Source: Actinomycetes bacterium
Lineage (GTDB): Bacteria; Actinomycetota; Acidimicrobiia; Acidimicrobiales; Ilumatobacteraceae
DNA length: 64,000 nucleotides
Assembly (NCBI GenBank): GCA_025356335.1
Contig: JANXUF010000045.1
Location: forward strand, 49,013-113,012
Direction of reading: 5' to 3'
How positions within the stretch are numbered: position 1 is the stretch's first letter; the number at the start of each line of letters is the position of its first letter. Under the pieces are notes generated by a model. It was not told the DNA's origin. It made no database searches and saw only the letters and a program-made list of their open reading frames with translations. Below are positions 8,829-17,480 of the stretch, in pieces. The position numbers and the translations under genes are program-made.

Positions 8829-9571
8829 TGAATATCACGCTCGAGGTATGGCGGCAAGTGACACCAGATTCTGCAGGCGGCTTCGTCACCTACACGGTGG
8901 CCGACGCGACACCGGAAATGTCACTCCTGGAACTGCTCGACCGCTTGAATGCCGACCTCGTCGACCACCGCATCGAACCGATCGCCTTCGAACACGATTG
9001 CCGCGAGGGCATCTGCGGTTGCTGCGGTGTGCTCGTCGATGGCGTCGCCCACGGACCAGCGCTCAACACCCCGACGTGTCAGCAGCACCTCCGCTCGTTT
9101 GTCGACGGGGCCACGATTCGACTCGCCCCGATGGGTGCCGCTGCCTATCCCGTCATCCGCGACCTGATGATCGACCGCAGCGCGCTCGACCGCATCATCG
9201 CCGCCGGCGGATTCGTATCGACACCGACCGGTTCGGCACCGGAGGCCAACTCGATCCCGATCGCCAAGGAGCTCGCCGACCGGGCAATGGACGACGCAGC
9301 ATGCATCGGTTGCGGCGCGTGCGTTGCCGCCTGCCCGAACGCCTCGGCGCAACTCTTCGTCGGCGCCAAGGTCTCGCAGTTGGCGCGCTTGCCGCAGGGC
9401 CAACCCGAGCGCCGGGCGCGTGCACGCTCGATGGCTGCTGCGGCGGCCCTCGACTTCGGAGCATGTTCGGACGTCGGAGCGTGCCGAGATGCGTGCCCGG
9501 CCGGCATTTCCATGGACGTCATCGCCGCGCTCAACCGCGAGGTCCTGCGTGCCTCGTGGTCGCGACGCTGA
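8828..9571 (+). CDS. sdhB: succinate dehydrogenase/fumarate reductase iron-sulfur subunit
   Basis: Electron-transfer subunit, 247 residues. The [2Fe-2S] ligands are in CREGICGCCG and the later TPTCQQ; the C-terminal ferredoxin domain has CIGCGACVAACPN and CSDVGACRDACP, giving the [4Fe-4S] and [3Fe-4S] centres. It passes electrons from the flavoprotein to the heme b anchor. The start ATG overlaps the sdhA stop. The stop codon itself forms the first bases of a (GACACC)4 repeat, so the exact C-terminus could vary by slippage. This ends the transporter-complex II operon. Confidence 0.92.
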   Translation: MNITLEVWRQVTPDSAGGFVTYTVADATPEMSLLELLDRLNADLVDHRIEPIAFEHDCREGICGCCGVLVDGVAHGPALNTPTCQQHLRSFVDGATIRLAPMGAAAYPVIRDLMIDRSALDRIIAAGGFVSTPTGSAPEANSIPIAKELADRAMDDAACIGCGACVAACPNASAQLFVGAKVSQLARLPQGQPERRARARSMAAAAALDFGACSDVGACRDACPAGISMDVIAALNREVLRASWSRR

Positions 9572-9593
9572 CACCGACACCGACACCGACACC
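9570..9593. repeat. hexanucleotide repeat (GACACC)4
   Basis: Four exact GACACC units begin within the sdhB stop codon. Copy-number change would shift only the 3' untranslated region. No function is apparent. Confidence 0.7.
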
Positions 9594-9602
9594 GAGGTCC
9601 TC

Positions 9603-9647
9603 CCGAGTCACCGGATCTCGCAGTGAGGGCGATATCTCGTGACTCGG
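9603..9647. terminator. inverted repeat between convergent sdhB and aldo/keto reductase genes
   Basis: CCGAGTCAC (9603-9611) pairs perfectly with GTGACTCGG (9639-9647) around a 27-base loop. It sits in the 90-base gap between converging genes and could end either transcript, though there is no T-run and the loop is long. Confidence 0.4.
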
Positions 9648-9661
9648 CAGCTGTCCGCCCG

Positions 9662-10636
9662 TTACCAGGAGTAGGCCTCTGGCGCAGTGCCGCCTGGGCC
9701 GGGGAAGATCGAGTCGATGCGGACGAGCGTGTCGGTCCCGAGCGTGAGGTCGAGTGCTCGCAGCGATGCGCCGTCGAATTGCTCCATCGTGCGAGGTCCG
9801 ATGATCGGGCACGTCACGCCGTCCTGATGGAGCAGCCAGGCGAGGGCGACGGCCGCCGGTTCTTCTTCGAGTTCGGCGCACAGCGATTCCCACTGCTCCA
9901 GCTTCGGGCGGAGCTTGTCGATTCGCTTCAGAGCGACAGCCGACTGGCGTCGACCGGTCCCTTCCTTGGCCAGCACCCCACCGAGCAGCCCGCCGGACAA
10001 CGGGCTCCATGGGATGACGCCGACGCCGTATTCACGGCACGCCGGGAGCACTTCGAGTTCGACGGTGCGCACGAGCAGGTTGTAGTGGCTCTGTTCGCTG
10101 ACGAGCCCGAGCGTTCCCCGGCGGCCGGCAGCCTCGTTCGCTCTGGCGATGTGCCAGCCGGCGAAGTTGCTACTGCCGACGTAGACGATCTTGCCCTGCT
10201 GCACCAGTGTGTCCATCGCCTGCCAGACCTCGTCCCACGGTGCGGTCCGGTCGATGTGGTGCATCTGGTAGAGGTCGATGTGGTCGGTCTGCAGACGGCG
10301 CAGGCTCTCTTCGCATGCCGCACGGATATGGCGAGCCGACAAGCGTCCATCGTTCGGCCATTCGGTCATCGCCCCGAACAACTTGGTGGCCAGAACGACC
10401 TTCTCGCGTCGCCCACCTCCGAGCGCGAACCACCTGCCGATGATCTCCTCGGTGGCACCAGGTCCCTTGGCGCCGCCATATCGATTGGCGGTGTCGAAGA
10501 AGTTGATGCCCAACTCCAACGCCCGGTCCATGATGGCGTGCGACTCCTCCTCCGACGTCTCCGGACCGAAGTTCATCGTCCCGAGGCAGAGCCCACTGAC
10601 CTGAAGTGCTGTGCGTCCCAATCGTCGATACTGCAT
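9662..10636 (-). CDS. aldo/keto reductase
   Basis: NADPH-dependent reductase of the AKR superfamily (TIM barrel), 324 residues, similar to the YghZ/Kv-beta-like branch. Recognisable elements: RRLGRTALQVSGLCLGTMNFG at the start, catalytic Asp and Tyr in FFDTANRYG, Lys in VLATKLFGA, His in YQMHHID, and the C-terminal cofactor segment CPIIGPRTMEQFD. Substrate is unknown; such enzymes reduce various aldehydes. The start is ATG 10636; a GTG directly before it could be used instead. It stands alone, converging on sdhB. Confidence 0.9.
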   Translation of the reverse strand: MQYRRLGRTALQVSGLCLGTMNFGPETSEEESHAIMDRALELGINFFDTANRYGGAKGPGATEEIIGRWFALGGGRREKVVLATKLFGAMTEWPNDGRLSARHIRAACEESLRRLQTDHIDLYQMHHIDRTAPWDEVWQAMDTLVQQGKIVYVGSSNFAGWHIARANEAAGRRGTLGLVSEQSHYNLLVRTVELEVLPACREYGVGVIPWSPLSGGLLGGVLAKEGTGRRQSAVALKRIDKLRPKLEQWESLCAELEEEPAAVALAWLLHQDGVTCPIIGPRTMEQFDGASLRALDLTLGTDTLVRIDSIFPGPGGTAPEAYSW

Positions 10637-10764
10637 CACGTCAGCTTGTCACCCTCGCCGCGCGGAACCCGAACTGCGCAGGTGCCCGCCCCGCGACGGC
10701 CACGGCCACCGAGGAGACGGGTGCGGCGGGGATCCGGGTCCACGATGTCAGTCGATCACGCTTC

Positions 10765-11871
10765 TCAACCGCCGTCGGATCCGTGTCCGCCTGACGACGG
10801 TGCGGTCGTGGTCGTGGTCGTCGATGTGGATGTGGATGTCCGGGTGCTGGCCGCCGTCGTCGACGACTCCTCTCGCGGAGGTGACGTTGCCGGAGCGGTC
10901 GTCACCGAGTTGGCCGAACCGTGATGTTCCGGCTCTGTCGAACCGGAGGCGCTCCCGTCGTTGCCACCGCCGCCCGAGCGGCCGCTCGAGCCGTCGTCTG
11001 ATCCTGCGCCACCGCTACCGCTTCCCGAGGTGCCGCTTCCTGAGGTGCCGCTTCCGCCGTCGCCCGAGGTGCCGCTTCCACCCGGAACGGTCGACGAGCC
11101 GGATCGGTCGCCGTCATCCCCGCCTCCGCCAGAGGTTCCCCCACCCCTCGTCGTCGTGGTCTCGGTGGGATCCGCGCCGCTGCCGCCGTGGTCGTCGCCC
11201 TGGCTGATGGGCAATGAGACCGGTTCCGTTGGCCGCGGACGGGTGGTGGTCGCCAGCAGTGGCGGGGATGCAGCAACGGTCGTCGGGGCTGCCGTTGACG
11301 ATGCCGACGTCATGGTCGTCACGAACGTGGTCGTACCGGACGTCGTCGGCGGCGACGTGGCGGGTGTCGTCGTTGCAATGTATGCCGTCAGGCGGCTCCG
11401 TGCAGCGGCGAGTTCCAGCTCGATCTCCGATGCGAGCGGTGCGTGTTCGGCGGGGGAGAGCGCCGCCGCTGAGTGTTCGACACGTTCGATCGCCGCAGGG
11501 ATGTCGGCGCCGGCCGCACCGCGCAGTTGACGCAGCGCATCCTTGACATCGGCGACGGAAACGGAGTCGACAGGCAGGCCGACGGCGACGACGACCCGGC
11601 GGATGGGATTCGGGAGGGCACCGTTGTTGGCAGCAGCGGCAACCGCCGTCGCACCGGAGAGACCGACCAGCACGGCGACTCCACTGATGGCGACCCGTCT
11701 GGCGAAACGCGATGTATGGCGGGTGATCGGTATGACGACCGCCCCGACGCGCCGTTGCTCGACGAGCGCGCGAACAGCGGCCCGCTCGTCGTCGGAGGGT
11801 TGCGCCGCCATTTCCCCGGCAAATGTCTGTGACAGTGCTGCCAGCAGTTGGTCGTCGTCGTCGATATTCAC
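10765..11871 (-). CDS. single-pass membrane protein with Ser/Thr/Gly-rich outer region, sigma-factor partner
   Basis: Probable regulator of the coupled ECF sigma factor, 368 residues. A cytoplasmic N-terminus of about 60 residues is followed by one hydrophobic segment (VAISGVAVLVGLSGATAVAA), a conserved-looking helical outer part to about residue 165 (DSVSVADVKDALRQL), then about 200 residues of Thr/Ser/Gly/Pro low complexity ending in a Thr run and SSGGHGSDGG. I see no zinc-binding HxxxCxxC anti-sigma motif. The GTG start has a strong GGAGGTG site and overlaps the sigma stop (GTGA). The tail is encoded by near-identical GAGGTGCCGCTTCC units (11027-11079 on the + strand). An anti-sigma role is inferred from position and topology only. 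Confidence 0.7.
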   Translation of the reverse strand: MNIDDDDQLLAALSQTFAGEMAAQPSDDERAAVRALVEQRRVGAVVIPITRHTSRFARRVAISGVAVLVGLSGATAVAAAANNGALPNPIRRVVVAVGLPVDSVSVADVKDALRQLRGAAGADIPAAIERVEHSAAALSPAEHAPLASEIELELAAARSRLTAYIATTTPATSPPTTSGTTTFVTTMTSASSTAAPTTVAASPPLLATTTRPRPTEPVSLPISQGDDHGGSGADPTETTTTRGGGTSGGGGDDGDRSGSSTVPGGSGTSGDGGSGTSGSGTSGSGSGGAGSDDGSSGRSGGGGNDGSASGSTEPEHHGSANSVTTAPATSPPREESSTTAASTRTSTSTSTTTTTTAPSSGGHGSDGG

Positions 11872-12425
11872 CGGTACACCTCCTCGAAGAATCGTCGTAA
11901 TCTGTCGAGCGCCCGTGACTGCGCCATCCGTATCGCTCCCGCCTGTTTGCCGAGTACCTGTGCCGTCTGTTCAGCCGTGAGGCCGGCGATGACCCGTAGG
12001 TCGAGGAGTTCCCGCTCGTGCTCCGACAAGCGGGCATAGGCGACCGTCATCGCCGCAGCCTCTTCGGTACGGATGAGGCCGTCGCCGACGTCGGCCGGCG
12101 CCACCGCCGACGGTTCGACGTGTTGGCGTTCACGGAAGCTTCGGCGATGGTGATCGCCGATCACGTTGCGGCAGATCCCGAACAGCCACGGATCGAAACC
12201 GGATCCCCGCAGTTGGAACGAGTCGATCGATGCAACCGCCCTGGCCATGGTCTCCGCCACCATCTCCGTTGCCCGCCCCTGGTCGACGCGTCGCGCTGCA
12301 AAGGCCAGCAGCCGCGGATAGGCCCGCTCGTACAGCCGTTCCCATGCGTCGGCGTCGTTCCTGCGGGCGCGTTCGACAAGACGATCGTGATCGTCGTCGG
12401 CTTGCGTCACGACACAATCTCGCAC
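11868..12425 (-). CDS. ECF-type RNA polymerase sigma factor
   Basis: Sigma-70 family factor of 185 residues. Region 2 is seen as WERLYERAYPRLLAFAARRV through FDPWLFGICRNVIGDHHRR, and region 4 as LSEHERELLDLRVIAGLTAEQTAQVLGKQAGAIRMAQSRALDRLR, with its helix-turn-helix. It would direct RNA polymerase to a small regulon, perhaps including the Ser/Thr-rich genes beside it. AGGAG lies four bases before GTG 12425; a second in-frame GTG at 12410 is possible. The next gene, a membrane protein, is translationally coupled. Confidence 0.88.
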   Translation of the reverse strand: MRDCVVTQADDDHDRLVERARRNDADAWERLYERAYPRLLAFAARRVDQGRATEMVAETMARAVASIDSFQLRGSGFDPWLFGICRNVIGDHHRRSFRERQHVEPSAVAPADVGDGLIRTEEAAAMTVAYARLSEHERELLDLRVIAGLTAEQTAQVLGKQAGAIRMAQSRALDRLRRFFEEVYR

Positions 12426-12492
12426 ACGGCTCCTGCATGGTCTGGTTCAGCACTTGTGGTTCAGCACATTTCTTCGATCGAACTGCCCGGAT

Positions 12493-12539
12493 CTCCCCGT
12501 GCCAGGCCGAACGGGCAACGGACGGCCAGGCACGGGGAG
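12493..12539 (-). terminator. 11-bp stem hairpin, probable terminator
   Basis: CTCCCCGTGCC (12493-12503) and GGCACGGGGAG (12529-12539) pair perfectly, with a further GGCC/GGCC pairing inside. It lies just past the stop of the Ser/Thr-rich exported protein at 12551 and before the sigma gene. No T-run follows. Confidence 0.55.
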
Positions 12540-12550
12540 AGTGGATACGG

Positions 12551-13237
12551 TCAGCCGTGATTGGATGAGTCGCCGCCGCTGCCGCCGTGGTCTGACGATC
12601 CACTGCCTCCGGACGAGCGGTTGGAGCCACTGTTGTCGTGACCACTGTTGTCGTGACCACTGCTGTCCTGACCACTGTTGTCTTCGGTGGTGGTCGGTGC
12701 CGACGAGTTGGTCGGGACCGACGAAGCGGGGGCGTCGTGCCCGTGGTCGTCGCCCTGGTCGTCGGCCTGGTCGGGAGATGTCGTCGTCGTCGATCCGGCA
12801 ACGGTCGATACCGGCACCGTCGTTCCGTGGTCTTCGCCCTGCGCGTGGCCGTTGTCATCGGCATGGTCTTCGGCGTGGGCATCACCCGTTCCGGGAATGC
12901 TCGACTCCGGGACCGAGGTGGCATCGTGTTCCTGTTCGACCTCCGTGGACGATGGCGCAGCTGTCGACGCCGCAGCGGTAGTCGTTGTCTCCGGGGTCGC
13001 TGGTGCGAGTGCTCGGGGAGCATCGGACTCCGGTGCCTCGGTCGCCGGCATCGTGCTCGCAGCAGCCGACGTGACTTCGAGCGTCGCTGCGGCCGCAGTC
13101 GGGGCGGCAGCAGGCGAGCCGATTGCCGGACGTCGATCCTGCTGATGGTGTCCGCCGGCCGCAAGAGCGACAGAGCCGACACCGACGACGCCGACGACGG
13201 AGACGATTCCGGTGAATACGAGCTTGCGTGGGTTCAT
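12551..13237 (-). CDS. exported Ser/Thr/Asp-rich low-complexity protein
   Basis: A 228-residue protein of unknown function. An N-terminal signal sequence (KLVFTGIVSVVGVVGVGSVALAAG) is followed by Ala/Thr-rich then Asp/His/Gly/Ser-rich sequence with repeats such as DQGDDHGHD and GHDNSGHDNSGS, ending in glycine and serine. There is no LPXTG or second membrane segment, so it is probably secreted or left anchored by the uncleaved N-terminus. The acidic His/Asp repeats could bind metal ions. ATG 13237 has AGGAC upstream. It lies just upstream of the sigma gene on the same strand, separated by a hairpin, and its style matches the tail of the sigma-linked membrane protein. Confidence 0.7.
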   Translation of the reverse strand: MNPRKLVFTGIVSVVGVVGVGSVALAAGGHHQQDRRPAIGSPAAAPTAAAATLEVTSAAASTMPATEAPESDAPRALAPATPETTTTAAASTAAPSSTEVEQEHDATSVPESSIPGTGDAHAEDHADDNGHAQGEDHGTTVPVSTVAGSTTTTSPDQADDQGDDHGHDAPASSVPTNSSAPTTTEDNSGQDSSGHDNSGHDNSGSNRSSGGSGSSDHGGSGGDSSNHG

Positions 13238-13437
13238 GCGAGATGTCCTTCATTCGGGGACCGTTGCGGTCCTTGCAACCGGTACATCGCTCGCCACTGG
13301 CTGGTGTCACGATGTCGACCAGTGACGTCAGTCACAGGTGAGGCTGGCAACGAGCGTCATGCGCCTCCGACTCGTGGACGCGGCAGGCCTGCGGTGCCCG
13401 ATGTCTCAGATGCCTGTTCGGCGGGTACCACGACACC

Positions 13438-13959
13438 ATGTTCGGTCCCCGCGCCCTCGTCCGTCCGCTGCTCGCCGCCCCGTTCGTGCTCGGCGGTATC
13501 CAAGTCCTCCGTTCGCCCGAAGCTGTCGCACCGCAGGCCGCTGACGTCGCCATGCCGATTGCCGATGCTGTCGGATTGCCGCAGGACGCGGTCACGCTCG
13601 TCAAGATCAACGCCGGCGTGCAACTCGGTGCCGGCATCCTGCTGGCTCTCGGCATCCTTCCCCGGCTGGCGTCGGTGGCGCTCGCAGCAACCATCGTGCC
13701 GACGACCGCTGCAGGTCATCGCTTCTGGGAGGAAAAAGACCCGAAAAAGAAGATGGCGCAGTTGAACCACTTTGCCAAGAACGCCGGACTGCTCGGAGGG
13801 TTGCTCGTGGCGGCCCTCGACACCGGTGGCAGGCCATCGGTGTTCTGGTCGAGTCGGCGTGCAGCCGGCAAGGCCGCTACCTCGCTGGGCAATGCCGCCC
13901 ACTCCGTCTCGGACTCCGTCGGGAGCGCAGTGCACACGGTTGCCGGAGTGGTTTCCTGA
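13438..13959 (+). CDS. DoxX family membrane protein
   Basis: DoxX-like integral membrane protein of 173 residues with four hydrophobic segments (LLAAPFVLGGIQVL; LVKINAGVQLGAGILLALGI; VALAATIVPTTAAG; AGLLGGLLVAAL). The GHRFWEEKDPKKKMAQLNHFAKNAGLLGG segment is the usual DoxX C-terminal signature. In mycobacteria such proteins join superoxide-detoxifying membrane complexes; here the role is unknown. The C-terminal tail is alanine/serine-rich. It stands alone and converges on a thiolase gene. Confidence 0.85.
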   Translation: MFGPRALVRPLLAAPFVLGGIQVLRSPEAVAPQAADVAMPIADAVGLPQDAVTLVKINAGVQLGAGILLALGILPRLASVALAATIVPTTAAGHRFWEEKDPKKKMAQLNHFAKNAGLLGGLLVAALDTGGRPSVFWSSRRAAGKAATSLGNAAHSVSDSVGSAVHTVAGVVS

Positions 13960-13997
13960 CGGCAGCCGCACCCACGTACTGCCGGTCCAACGTACTG

Positions 13998-15239
13998 TTA
14001 GACGCGTTCGATGATGGTGGCGGTTCCCATGCCACCGCCGGTGCACATCGTCACCAGTCCGGTCTGTTTGTCCTGGCGCTCGAGTTCGTCCAACAACGTG
14101 CCGATGAGCATGCCGCCGGTCGCTCCGATCGGGTGGCCGAGGGCCATGGCGCCACCGTTGACGTTGACCTTGTCCCACGGCACCCCCGTGTCGCGAAGGA
14201 ACTTCAGCAGTACGGCGGCAAAGGCCTCGTTGACCTCGAACAGGTCGATGTCGGCAAATGTCATGCCGGCCTTGTTCAAACAGCGCTCGGCCGCCGGCCC
14301 CGGCGCCGTCAGCATGATGACCGGCTCGGTGCCGGCGACGGCGGTCATGACGATGCGGGCTCTCGGCTTCCACCCGTGCTCGTTGGCATAGTCCGACGAG
14401 GCCACGAGGACGGCCGACGCGCCGTCGACCACGCCTGACGAGTTGCCGGCATGGTGGACGTGGTCGATGTGGTCGTATGCCGGATAGGCGAGCAGGGCCG
14501 TCTGGTCGAGCGACAGCGTCTGGCTCCCCGGAACGTGCGCTCCCATCTGCGCAAAGCTCGGCGCCAGTTTGGCGAGATCGGCAGCGGTCGTTCCGGCGCG
14601 GGGGAATTCATCGTGATCGAGGGCGAGTCGTCCGTCGTCGTGGTAGATCGGCACGAGCGCCCGTTCGAAGCGACCTTCGGTGATGGCGATCTGGGCCCGC
14701 TCCTGGCTGTCTACGGCGAGCGCATCGAGTTCGTCCCGGTCGAAACCCTCGATCGTGGCGATGAGGTCGGCGGAGATGCCTTGGCCGACCATGTTGTACT
14801 GGTCGCGTAGGTGCTGGTTGTTCGCCGTGAAGCCGTCGACGTGCATCGGTGCAGGCCGAGACATGCTCTCGACGCCGCCGCCGACGACGAGATCCTGGAA
14901 CCCGGCGCGGATGCCCATCGCCGCGAAGTTGACGGCCTGCTGACCCGATCCGCAGAAGCGGTTGAGCGTGACGCCAGGAGCATCGAGCGACCAGCCGGCA
15001 TCGAGTGCCGCCATCCGGGCGATGTCCATCGAGTGATCGCCGCTACCGGCACCGCAGCCCATCACGACGTCATCGACGTCAGCGGTGTCGAAGCCGTTAC
15101 GCGCCTGCAGCCCATTGAGCACCTGGGCGAGGATCCGCTGCGGATGAACCGGATGGAGCGAGCCGGATTCCTTGCCCTTGCCTCGTGGCGAACGCACGGC
15201 GTCGATGATCAAGGCTTGGCGTTCGTTCTGGGTGCTCAT
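13998..15239 (-). CDS. acetyl-CoA C-acyltransferase (thiolase)
   Basis: Thiolase of 413 residues catalysing the last step of beta-oxidation, or its reverse. The acyl-carrying cysteine is in [12 protein letters not shown], the family helix in EVNEAFAAV, the second site in [18 protein letters not shown], and the C-terminal catalytic cysteine in [12 protein letters not shown]. The start at 15239 is set by a strong GGAGG site; a longer frame upstream is spurious. It is divergent from an acyl-CoA dehydrogenase across 154 bases, which suggests shared control of fatty-acid degradation genes. Confidence 0.93.
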   Translation of the reverse strand: MSTQNERQALIIDAVRSPRGKGKESGSLHPVHPQRILAQVLNGLQARNGFDTADVDDVVMGCGAGSGDHSMDIARMAALDAGWSLDAPGVTLNRFCGSGQQAVNFAAMGIRAGFQDLVVGGGVESMSRPAPMHVDGFTANNQHLRDQYNMVGQGISADLIATIEGFDRDELDALAVDSQERAQIAITEGRFERALVPIYHDDGRLALDHDEFPRAGTTAADLAKLAPSFAQMGAHVPGSQTLSLDQTALLAYPAYDHIDHVHHAGNSSGVVDGASAVLVASSDYANEHGWKPRARIVMTAVAGTEPVIMLTAPGPAAERCLNKAGMTFADIDLFEVNEAFAAVLLKFLRDTGVPWDKVNVNGGAMALGHPIGATGGMLIGTLLDELERQDKQTGLVTMCTGGGMGTATIIERV

Positions 15240-15393
15240 CGGGAGCCTCCTTGGTGGGGGAGCTGTGGTGGGGTTGCTCAGCGAACGATCGTTGCGGACC
15301 GCAGCCCCGCCGGTCGAGTCGGAGGCACATCGGCAACCGTTGCCGTGCCGTTGATGTCCATCGATCATGATGAATTCGTGAGGAATCATTAGC

Positions 15394-16683
15394 GTGCAGA
15401 CTGTGAGTACTGAAGCCGATCTCGAACAGTTCCGCACCGAAGCCCGCCGGTGGCTGGAGGCCAATGCTGAACTGCACACCTCGGTCGGCGCCACCGGCGA
15501 CGACGAAGTCGGTGCCGATGCGTGGGGGGCTGGCAGCGACAGCGTTGCCGTCTTCTACAACATCTCGGAGGAGGAGGAGTCGGCGCTGCTGGCAGCCTCG
15601 CAGGATTGGCAGCGGCGCAAGTTCGATGCGGGCTACGCGATGCTCAACTGGCCGCTCGAACTCGGTGGGCGCGGCCTCCCCAACTCCTACGTACGGACCT
15701 ACAACACCGAAGAGGCTCGCTTCGTCATTCCCTCGGCGGGTGAACTCCCTCCGACATCGATGGGCCTGATCGCCACGACGATCTCGGCGTTCGGTACCGA
15801 GCAGCAGAAGCAACGGTTCGTCGCTCCGCTGATGCGCCAGGACATCTACGGATGCCAGTTGTTCAGCGAACCGTCCGCAGGGAGCGACCTTGCTTCGCTG
15901 ACGACGCGGGCGGTTCGTGATGGCGACGAATGGGTGCTCGACGGTCAGAAGGTGTGGACGTCCGGCGCGAAGTTCGCCCAGTGGGGGCTGGCAATTGCGC
16001 GGACCGACTTCGATGCACCGAAACACAAGGGCCAGACAGCCTTCCTCGTCCCGTTCGAGGCGCCGGGCGTCGAAGTCCGCGGCATACGACAGATGACCGG
16101 CGGCACGAACTTCAACGAGGTCTTCCTGACCGGTGTCCGTCTGCAGGACGATCTGCGGCTCGGCGCGGTGGGCGACGGTTGGCGGGTTGCGCTGACCTGC
16201 CTCGGCTTCGAACGTGACCACTCCGGCGGCGGAGGCGGCAGCCATGTCGGCGGCGGATATCGCCAGGTCGCCGCGCTCGCCGAACACCTCGCGGTGACGA
16301 CCGATCCTGTCGTTCGCCAGACGCTCGCCGACCTGTACATCCACCATCGCGTGACGCAATACACGAACCGTCGAGCGGCGACGCGTATCAAGGCCGGCCA
16401 GACGCCAGGTCCCGAGGCGTCACTCGGGAAGCTGATGTGGACCGCCAATATGGCGCGCGTCAGTGACGCTGTTTCCAGCCTGCTCGGCCCGCGGCTGCTC
16501 GCCGACACGGGTGAGTGGGGAACGTACGCATGGGGAGAGCACGTGCTCGGCGCTCCCGGCTACCGCATCGCCGGCGGCAGCGATGAGATCCAGCGCAACA
16601 TCATCGGCGAACGCGTCCTCGGCCTCCCGGCGGAACCCAAGGTCGACAAAGACATGCCGTTCAGCGCCACCAAGCGAGCCTGA
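15394..16683 (+). CDS. acyl-CoA dehydrogenase
   Basis: FAD-dependent acyl-CoA dehydrogenase of 429 residues. The middle domain has the flavin segment YGCQLFSEPSAGSDLASL and the KVWTSGAKFAQWGLA strand; the C-terminal helical domain ends with APGYRIAGGSDEIQRNIIGERVLGL. It belongs to the branch used for branched or complex acyl-CoAs in actinobacteria; I would not name the substrate. Start GTG 15394 follows AGGA by nine bases; GTG 15403 is possible. A flexible acidic insertion lies at residues 40-60. Divergent from the thiolase. Confidence 0.92.
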   Translation: MQTVSTEADLEQFRTEARRWLEANAELHTSVGATGDDEVGADAWGAGSDSVAVFYNISEEEESALLAASQDWQRRKFDAGYAMLNWPLELGGRGLPNSYVRTYNTEEARFVIPSAGELPPTSMGLIATTISAFGTEQQKQRFVAPLMRQDIYGCQLFSEPSAGSDLASLTTRAVRDGDEWVLDGQKVWTSGAKFAQWGLAIARTDFDAPKHKGQTAFLVPFEAPGVEVRGIRQMTGGTNFNEVFLTGVRLQDDLRLGAVGDGWRVALTCLGFERDHSGGGGGSHVGGGYRQVAALAEHLAVTTDPVVRQTLADLYIHHRVTQYTNRRAATRIKAGQTPGPEASLGKLMWTANMARVSDAVSSLLGPRLLADTGEWGTYAWGEHVLGAPGYRIAGGSDEIQRNIIGERVLGLPAEPKVDKDMPFSATKRA

Positions 16684-16817
16684 GCCGGCGCCGCCTCGAC
16701 GACGTCAGCGGATCTCGCAGTTTCTGCGGCTCAACTGCCACCGTCATTGTGGATTTGATCGACGTCACAGCCGTCGGTGCAAGAATGTTGATTCGCCGAG
16801 ACTGACACGGAGTTGCA

Positions 16818-17480
16818 ATGGCACAGGGTGACCCGAAGGTGAAGGTAGTGACCATCTCTGCGATCTACGGTGCCGGTGGCAGCGTGATCGGACCGCAGCT
16901 CGCCGAACGGCTCGGCCTCCCGTTCTACGACCGGCTGATCCACGGTGCAAGCACCCCGACGGTGGAGGGGCTTGCCGAACGCCTGACGAACGAGGAACGC
17001 AATCAGGCACCTCCTGGACGGATCGTCGCCGGGCTGTCCAGTATGAGTGGCGCCCTCGGCCTCTCGGTCCCGGACGTCGGCGATCTCGACCCGTTGGCGA
17101 CCCTGCGTCGTCAAGTCGAAACGAGTGTCCGCCGGGTTGGGACCGGTGCGGGTGGCGTTGTGCTCGGGCGTGCGGCGGCCATCGTCCTCGCCGATCATCC
17201 GACGGCCTTCCACATCCGTCTCCAGGGCCCGGCCCATCGTTGCATGGCGATCGGCATGAAGATCGAGGGCATCAGCGCCGAACAGGCAAAGTCGTTCCAA
17301 GCCGACACGGATCGGTCACGTGCGCGGTTCGTCTCCAGACTCTTCGACCGCGACGCAGGCGATGCACGGCTCTACCATCTCGTCATCGATGCAACTGCCT
17401 TGAGTTTCAGCTACTGCGTTCAGCTGATCGCCGACGCCGCCGAGCAGTTCTGGAACACGACACCGGAGCTCACATCGTGA
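16818..17480 (+). CDS. cytidylate kinase-like family protein
   Basis: P-loop-like nucleoside monophosphate kinase relative (cytidylate kinase-like family), 220 residues. The N-terminal strand-loop VVTISAIYGAGGSVIGPQLAERL replaces the usual GxxGxGKT by YGAGGSVIG, as is typical of this subfamily, so kinase activity is doubtful. The later segment GTGAGGVVLGRAAAIVLADHPTAFHIRLQGP is well conserved in the family. A GGAG site lies five bases before the ATG. Its stop overlaps the GTG of the fumarylacetoacetate hydrolase gene (GTGA), so the two are made together, an unexplained pairing. Confidence 0.82.
   Translation: MAQGDPKVKVVTISAIYGAGGSVIGPQLAERLGLPFYDRLIHGASTPTVEGLAERLTNEERNQAPPGRIVAGLSSMSGALGLSVPDVGDLDPLATLRRQVETSVRRVGTGAGGVVLGRAAAIVLADHPTAFHIRLQGPAHRCMAIGMKIEGISAEQAKSFQADTDRSRARFVSRLFDRDAGDARLYHLVIDATALSFSYCVQLIADAAEQFWNTTPELTS

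Noticed and set aside
15284..15293. Palindrome AACGATCGTT between thiolase and acyl-CoA dehydrogenase
   Set aside because: Only 10 bases, and CGATCG is very common in this sequence, so it is not convincing as an operator.
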